Position numbers and translations under genes: made by a program. Positions 59,441 to 64,000 of a stretch of 64,000 nt of DNA are shown in pieces. This DNA is from Streptomyces sp. CB02959 (lineage in GTDB: Bacteria > Actinomycetota > Actinomycetes > Streptomycetales > Streptomycetaceae). A model generated the notes under the pieces. The model searched no databases. It was not told the DNA's origin and worked only from the letters and a program-made list of their open reading frames with translations. The stretch is taken from assembly GCF_002803155.1 (NCBI RefSeq), contig NZ_NNBP01000003.1, positions 428,667 through 492,666 on the forward strand, read 5' to 3'. Positions within the stretch are counted from its first letter, which is position 1. Each line of letters starts with the position of its first letter.

Positions 59441-59615
59441 TTGCCACCCGCCCCGTCCGCCGGCGCCCGCCAGTCAGGCGCGGCCCCGGCAGGATCGAAG
59501 TTTCCCCAGGTCAGGAGCGTGCCAGAAAACTTTTCCGGATTCCCGTCACATCTGCGTGCGTCGATCCGTCAGGGCTGTGAAGACGCCAACCAGGCAGAAA
59601 CGAAGGAGCCCGACC

Positions 59616-60104
59616 ATGACGAACACCTCCCTCTCCCGGATGCCCAACCCGGCCGAGTTCGTGCCCGAGATGGCCGACGTCAGCGCCGCCCTCTTCCGGG
59701 CCACGGGCAACCGCTCGGTGCCGCGCGCCACGATCAACCTCGTCCACCTGCGCGCCGGGCAGATCGTCCGCAACACCTACCTGACGATCCTGAACACCGG
59801 TTTCCTGCGCAAGGCGGGGGAGTCCGAGGAGCGCATCACCGCCGTCTCCTCCTGGCAGGACGCCCCGTACTTCACCGACGCCGAGCGCGCCGCCCTCGCC
59901 CTGGTGGAGGCCACCCTCCAGCCCGCCCCGCACGGCGAGGAGCGGGTCTCCGACGAGCTGTACGCCGAGGTGGCGAAGCACTACGACGAGAAGGCGCTGG
60001 CCACCCTGACCATCGCGATCGGCCAGATCAACTTCTTCATCGCGGTGGCCGTCATCGGCAAGCCGCAGCCGGTCGACTCCCTCGCGGACGCGCAGTGGGA
60101 CTGA
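59616..60104 (+). CDS. AhpD/carboxymuconolactone-decarboxylase-like protein without CxxC
   Basis: A 162-residue all-helical protein of the AhpD-like superfamily. Recognisable segments are INLVHLRAGQIVRNTYLTIL, FLRKAGESEERITAVSSWQD, PYFTDAERAALALVEATLQP and YDEKALATLTIAIGQINFFI. In relatives the region after LRAxQI reads G-C-x-x-C-x-x-x-H and provides the redox cysteines and His. Here it is RNTYLTILNT, and the whole protein has no cysteine. It cannot do AhpD-type thiol chemistry. GAAGGAG precedes ATG 59616. Its function is unknown. Confidence 0.85.
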   Translation: MTNTSLSRMPNPAEFVPEMADVSAALFRATGNRSVPRATINLVHLRAGQIVRNTYLTILNTGFLRKAGESEERITAVSSWQDAPYFTDAERAALALVEATLQPAPHGEERVSDELYAEVAKHYDEKALATLTIAIGQINFFIAVAVIGKPQPVDSLADAQWD

Positions 60105-60256
60105 TCCGGCGGGGGGACTGACCCGGCGGGGTACGGATCCGGCAGGGCGGCGTACGGGCCGCCGGCGGGGCGTCCGGCCGGTGGGGAACGCCGCCGGTCG
60201 GCGCGTTCCCGGCCGTTTCCGGCCGGTGGGGAAAAGAACACGCCAGGGAGGCGTGA

Positions 60257-60272
60257 CATACCACCTGGTATG
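60257..60272. promoter_or_regulatory. Palindromic operator in the acyl-CoA synthetase promoter
   Basis: CATACCA (60257-60263), CC, TGGTATG (60266-60272) form a perfect inverted repeat. GTGACA (60253-60258) and GACAAT (about 60277-60282) frame it as possible -35 and -10 elements with an 18-base spacer. A repressor here would block the synthetase gene starting at 60324. The rest of the gap 60105-60252 is GC-rich with short repeats of GGCCGGTGGGGAA. Confidence 0.55.
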
Positions 60273-60323
60273 CATCGACAATCGCAGCACCACTACCCGC
60301 CCGTAACAAAGCGGAGGCACCCG

Positions 60324-61976
60324 GTGCTCAGCACGATGCAGGACGTACCGCTCACGGTCTCGCGAATCCTGACCCATGGATCCACGGTCCACGGAAAGGC
60401 TCAGGTCATCACCTGGACCGGCGAGGCAGAGCCGCACCGCCGCACTTTCGCCGAAATCGGCCGGCGGGCCGCGCAGCTCGCGCACGCGCTGCACGACGCC
60501 CTCGGGGTGGCCGCCGCCGAGCGGGTCGGAACCCTCATGTGGAACAACAGCGAGCACATGGAGGCGTACCTCGGCATCCCGTCCATGGGCGCGGTGCTGC
60601 ACACCCTGAACCTCCGGCTCCCGGCCGAACAACTGGCCTGGATCGTCAACCACGCCGAGGACCGGGTCATCCTCGTCAACGGCACCCTGATCCCGCTGCT
60701 GGCGCCCCTGCTGCCCCAACTGCCCAAGGTGGCGCACGTGGTCGTCGTCGGCCCCGGCGACCGCGCCCCGCTGGCCGGCGGCCACGCCCAGGTCCACGAG
60801 TACGAGGAACTGCTCGCCGGACGGCCGGAGCGCTACGACTGGCCGGAGACCGACGAGCGGGCGGCCGCGGCGCTCTGCTACACCTCCGGCACGACCGGCG
60901 AGCCCAAGGGCGTGGTCTACAGCCACCGTTCGCTCTACCTCCACTCCCTCCAGGTCAACACCGCGGAGGCGTTCGCCCTCGCCTCGCGGGACATCGCGCT
61001 GCCGGTGGTGCCGATGTTCCACGTCAACGCCTGGGGGCTGCCGCACGCCGCGTTCATGGCCGGCGCCTCGCTGCTGATGCCGGACCGCTTCCTCCAGCCC
61101 GCGCCGCTCGCCGAGATGATCGAGACGATCCGGCCCACCATCGGCGCCGCGGTCCCGACCATCTGGCAGGGCCTGCTGGCCGAACTCGACGCCCGCAAGC
61201 GGGACGTGGCCTGTCTGCACACCGTCGTCATCGGCGGTTCGGCCTGCCCGCCCGCCCTGATGCGGGGCTTCGAGGAGCGGCACGGCATCCGCGTGGTGCA
61301 CGCCTGGGGAATGACCGAGACCTCGCCGCTGGGCTGCGTCTCCCACCCGCCGGCCGGGGTCGGCGTCGAGGAGGAGTGGGCCTACCGCGCCACCCAGGGC
61401 CGCTTCCCGGCCTCCGTCGAGGCCCGGCTGATCGGCCCGGCCGGCGAGGAACTGCCCTGGGACGGCACCGCGGCCGGCGAACTGGAGGTGCGCGGCCCGT
61501 GGATCGCGGGCGCGTACTACGGCGGCGCGCAGGGCGAACCGCTGCGCCCGGAGGACAAGTTCAGCCCCGACGGCTGGCTGCGCACCGGCGACGTCGGCAC
61601 CATCACCCCGGACGGCTACCTGACCCTGACCGACCGGGCCAAGGACGTCATCAAGTCCGGCGGCGAATGGATCTCGTCGGTCGAGCTGGAGAACCACCTG
61701 ATGGCGCACCCGGGGGTCGCCGAGGCCGCGGTGGTGGCCGTACCGGACGAGAAGTGGGGCGAGCGGCCGCTGGCGACCGTGGTGCTGACGGACGGCTCGG
61801 CGCTCACCTACGAGGAGCTGCGGGCGTTCCTCGGCGAGCGGATCGCGCGCTGGCAGCTGCCGGAGCGGTGGGCGGTGATCCCGTCGGTGCCGAAGACGAG
61901 CGTGGGCAAGTTCGACAAGAAGGTGCTGCGGCGGCAGTACGCGGACGGCGAGCTGGACGTCACGCAGCTGGGCTGA
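60324..61976 (+). CDS. Fatty-acid/acyl-CoA synthetase (AMP-forming)
   Basis: A 550-residue ANL-superfamily ligase. Motifs: AMP-binding loop [16 protein letters not shown], the acid-binding region [12 protein letters not shown], hinge-side [20 protein letters not shown], and the catalytic C-terminal Lys in [14 protein letters not shown]. Similarity in plan to medium/long-chain fatty-acid ligases is strong, but the exact acid is unknown. GTG 60324 has GGAGG six bases upstream, preferred over an ATG at 60270 that lies inside the operator. Acyl-CoA products could feed enzymes such as the ACAD operon 16 kb away, although no direct link is shown. Confidence 0.92.
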   Translation: MLSTMQDVPLTVSRILTHGSTVHGKAQVITWTGEAEPHRRTFAEIGRRAAQLAHALHDALGVAAAERVGTLMWNNSEHMEAYLGIPSMGAVLHTLNLRLPAEQLAWIVNHAEDRVILVNGTLIPLLAPLLPQLPKVAHVVVVGPGDRAPLAGGHAQVHEYEELLAGRPERYDWPETDERAAAALCYTSGTTGEPKGVVYSHRSLYLHSLQVNTAEAFALASRDIALPVVPMFHVNAWGLPHAAFMAGASLLMPDRFLQPAPLAEMIETIRPTIGAAVPTIWQGLLAELDARKRDVACLHTVVIGGSACPPALMRGFEERHGIRVVHAWGMTETSPLGCVSHPPAGVGVEEEWAYRATQGRFPASVEARLIGPAGEELPWDGTAAGELEVRGPWIAGAYYGGAQGEPLRPEDKFSPDGWLRTGDVGTITPDGYLTLTDRAKDVIKSGGEWISSVELENHLMAHPGVAEAAVVAVPDEKWGERPLATVVLTDGSALTYEELRAFLGERIARWQLPERWAVIPSVPKTSVGKFDKKVLRRQYADGELDVTQLG

Positions 61977-61987
61977 CCGGACGACCG

Positions 61988-62012
61988 GGCCCGCCGGGTG
62001 TCCCGGCGGGCC
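61988..62012. terminator. Bidirectional terminator between convergent genes
   Basis: GGCCCGCCGGG (61988-61998) and CCCGGCGGGCC (62002-62012) pair perfectly around TGT, between the synthetase stop (61976) and the stop of the leftward gene (62015). Confidence 0.7.
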
Positions 62013-62014
62013 GG

Positions 62015-64000
62015 CTAGTTCGTGCCGATCTTCGCGAGCAGGTCCACGATGCGGCTCTGCACCTCGGCGCTGGTGGACCGCTCCGCCAGGAACAGCACCG
62101 TCTCCCCCGAGGCGAGCCCCGGCAACTGGGTCGGGTCCAGGTCGGCGGCGGTGTAGACGACCAGCGGGGTGCGGTCGAGCAGCCCGTTGGCGCGCAGCCA
62201 GTCCACGATCCCGGCCCGGCGGCGGCGCACCTGCATCAGGTCCATCACCACGAGGTTGGGCCGCAACTGCGTCGCCAGGGCCACCGCGTCGGTGTCCGCA
62301 CCGGCCCGCGCGACCTGCATGCCGCGCCGCTCCAACGACGCGGTCAGCGCGCCCGCGATGGCGTCGTTCTGCTCGATGAGCAGCACCCGCGCCGGCTGGT
62401 CCTCGGTGTCCCGCGGGGCGAGCGCCTTGAGCAGCACGGCCGGATCGGCGCCGTACGCGGCCTCCCGGGTCGCCTGCCCCAGACCGGCGGTGACCAGGAC
62501 GGGCACCTCCGCGGCACCGGCGGCCTGCCGCAGCGACTGGAGCGCGGTACGGGTGATGGGCCCGGTCAGCGGGTCCACGAAGAGCGCCGCCGGGTACGCG
62601 GCGATCTGCGCGTCCACCTCCTCGCGGGAGTTGACGATCACCGGGCGGTAGCCGCGGTCGCTGAGCGCCTGCTGGGTGGCGACGTCGGGCGCCGGCCAGA
62701 CCAGCAGCCGACGCGGGTTGTCCAGCGGCTCCGGCGGCAACTCGTCGTCCATCGGCGGTTGCTGACGGTCCGTCACCTCGACCGCGCCGTTCGGCCCGTC
62801 CAGCGGCTCGGGACCCTCGCTGCCCTCGTCGGGCGCGGAGATGGCGAACGCCCGGCCCTCACCGGCGTCCATGAGGTGCCCCTGCGGACCCGGCTGCTTG
62901 GGCCGGGCGGCCTGCTGTGGCACCGCACCGGGCGCCGCAGCCTCGGCGGCCGCGCCGCGCTCGTCCTCCGGCGGCGGCGCGGCGAGCTTGCGCCGACGGC
63001 CGGAACCGGTGGACGTACCGCCCGGCGGCGTGCTCGTACTGCCCGGGGGAACCGCGCCGGGCTGCGGCCCCGGACGCTGCGGCTCGGCCAACTGCTGGGC
63101 GAACGGCACACCCTGGCCGAGCGTGCGCACGCTGAACGCCCGCCCGGAGGCGTGCCCGGAGTCGTCCTCCGCGGGCGGCAGCGGCTGCCGGGTCTGCGGG
63201 GGCACCGCGGCGCCCGACGGCGGCACCGGCCTGCCCGCGGGGCCCGGGGCGGGTGCGGCCGGGGCCTCCTCGGCGGGGCTGGGGCGGCCCCGGCGGCGGC
63301 CGGTGGGCGTGGCCGGGGACGGCGCGGGGGCACCGGGGATGCCCGGTGCGGTGCCGGTGCCCGTGCCGGTCGCCGCGGCCGGCGCGTCCGGGTCCACCGG
63401 CTCCGACGGCTGCGCGACCAGCCCCTCGGGACCCGCCACGAACGTGCCGGACGCCTCGGAGTCGGCCATCGCCGCGGCCGCGCGCTCCTCGGCGGCGGCC
63501 CGCCGCCCGCGCCGCCGGCCGGTCGGTTCGCCGTCCCACGTTCCCGGTGCGTCGGGGGAGTCGGCCGCGTCGGCCGACAGCTCGGCCGGGGCGCCGCCGG
63601 TCGCCTCGGGGCCACCGGCCACCGGACGACGCGCCCGGCGCCGCCCCGTACCGCCGGCCTCCTGCGCTCCGGCCTCCGGCCGTCCGGGTGCCGGTGCGGG
63701 CACCGGCACCCCGCCGGCGACCGCGGGCAGCGCCGGCATCGGCTGCGCGGCCGGCGACTGCGGTGCCCGGTCCGCCGCGGCGGGCGGCAGCGCGAACGGC
63801 GACCGCGGCCCGGCCGGGGCCTGGGCGGCCCGCTCGCCGGACTGCTGCGACCCGCCCGCACCGGACGGGGCCGGCTCGCCGGGCCGCTCGGGCGCCTCCG
63901 CCAGCGTCCGCCGGCCCCGTCCGCCGGCGGCCGGTACGGGTCCCTGCGCGAGCGCCGGAAGGCGCCCCGGAGCCGCACCCTGGGGCCGCCCCGCCTGCGT
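62015..64000 (-). CDS. C-terminal part of a large signalling protein with receiver-like domains (partial)
   Basis: The frame is open to the right edge, so the N-terminus is outside the window. The visible 661 residues begin with a long Pro/Ala/Gly-rich linker containing recurring arginine motifs (TGRRRGRRAA, TGRRRGRPSP, TGRRRARRP, GSGRRRKLAAPP) and two copies of GRAF-(S/A)-(V/I). Two receiver-like domains follow: one starting RRLLVWPAPDVATQQALSDR, the other with VLLIEQNDAIAGALTASLER and LVVMDLMQVRRR. Both are atypical at conserved phosphorylation residues; the second keeps an Asp at the phospho-site. A sensor-kinase or PAS/GAF portion upstream is expected by analogy with Streptomyces proteins of this plan. 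Confidence 0.75.
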   Translation of the reverse strand, partial: TQAGRPQGAAPGRLPALAQGPVPAAGGRGRRTLAEAPERPGEPAPSGAGGSQQSGERAAQAPAGPRSPFALPPAAADRAPQSPAAQPMPALPAVAGGVPVPAPAPGRPEAGAQEAGGTGRRRARRPVAGGPEATGGAPAELSADAADSPDAPGTWDGEPTGRRRGRRAAAEERAAAAMADSEASGTFVAGPEGLVAQPSEPVDPDAPAAATGTGTGTAPGIPGAPAPSPATPTGRRRGRPSPAEEAPAAPAPGPAGRPVPPSGAAVPPQTRQPLPPAEDDSGHASGRAFSVRTLGQGVPFAQQLAEPQRPGPQPGAVPPGSTSTPPGGTSTGSGRRRKLAAPPPEDERGAAAEAAAPGAVPQQAARPKQPGPQGHLMDAGEGRAFAISAPDEGSEGPEPLDGPNGAVEVTDRQQPPMDDELPPEPLDNPRRLLVWPAPDVATQQALSDRGYRPVIVNSREEVDAQIAAYPAALFVDPLTGPITRTALQSLRQAAGAAEVPVLVTAGLGQATREAAYGADPAVLLKALAPRDTEDQPARVLLIEQNDAIAGALTASLERRGMQVARAGADTDAVALATQLRPNLVVMDLMQVRRRRAGIVDWLRANGLLDRTPLVVYTAADLDPTQLPGLASGETVLFLAERSTSAEVQSRIVDLLAKIGTN

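Noticed and set aside
59437..59580. A 47-codon frame starting at an ATGA overlap after the frameshifted ATPase
   Set aside because: It is the continuation of the shifted frame, Arg/Pro-rich with no family resemblance and no ribosome-binding site of its own.

Overview
The window is very GC-rich chromosomal DNA with dense, often overlapping genes (ATGA and GTGA junctions), frequent GTG starts and G/C-biased third codon positions. Family content (SAV_915 protein, DtpA-type peroxidase, DUF397/XRE/ATPase clusters, DUF5926, SpoIIE-type phosphatases with anti-sigma-like ATPases, SigE-family ECF sigma factor) points to Streptomyces or a very close relative. The order serS, pheA, dtpA, copper genes is one I associate with the conserved chromosome core near oriC of Streptomyces; that placement is recollection, not computed.

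Layout. 1-9.97 kb: a diaminopimelate-decarboxylase-like gene with a SAV_915 gene, MerR and LysR regulators, an MFS exporter divergent from a double AsnC/Lrp regulator, a rhomboid-like membrane protein, a HAD phosphatase and serS. 9.97-10.64 kb: a gene-free stretch carrying a cluster of DnaA boxes. 10.6-18.2 kb: pheA, then extracellular copper genes (sco, PCuAC lipoprotein, CopC-CopD fusion, Tat-exported DyP peroxidase, YcnI protein, His/Met-bearing membrane protein). 18.4-35.7 kb: anti-sigma-like ATPases, a zinc-ribbon plus SPFH pair resembling a membrane-stress module, an FAD dehydrogenase/SDR/TetR group, aminopeptidase P, a SpoIIE-like phosphatase lacking a metal Asp, a short Prim-Pol, DUF5926, a GDPD and an HtrA-like protease, ending at tRNA-Ser(UGA).

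35.9-44.4 kb: a conserved hypothetical, a methyltransferase, a longer Prim-Pol, a small Asn/Gly-rich secreted protein, and a five-gene overlapping operon (ACAD, MaoC-DUF35, ACAD, MaoC, Ltp2-like) built like the mycobacterial igr steroid side-chain operon and preceded by a near-perfect 41-bp palindrome. 44.5-49.1 kb: ECF sigma factor, a DUF397/XRE/ATPase module with operator half-sites, a winged-helix protein, a Uma2-type nuclease fold and a DinB protein. 49.1-56.4 kb: a signalling hub with a response regulator, a soluble 1498-residue hybrid kinase with a 92-residue HAMP array, and a divergent ATPase-GAF-SpoIIE protein.

56.5-59.4 kb: two further copies of the DUF397/XRE/ATPase module. One is reduced to DUF397 plus both ends of an internally deleted regulator; the other has an intact regulator but a frameshifted ATPase. 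59.6-64 kb: an AhpD-like protein without its cysteines, an acyl-CoA synthetase behind a palindromic operator, and the C-terminal part of a large signalling protein leaving the window. I saw no CRISPR array, insertion sequence, rRNA or complete prophage. The least ordinary items are the DnaA-box cluster, the decaying regulatory modules with a shared palindrome, the cysteine-less AhpD protein, the phosphatase with a substituted metal ligand, and the low-GC stretch upstream of it.
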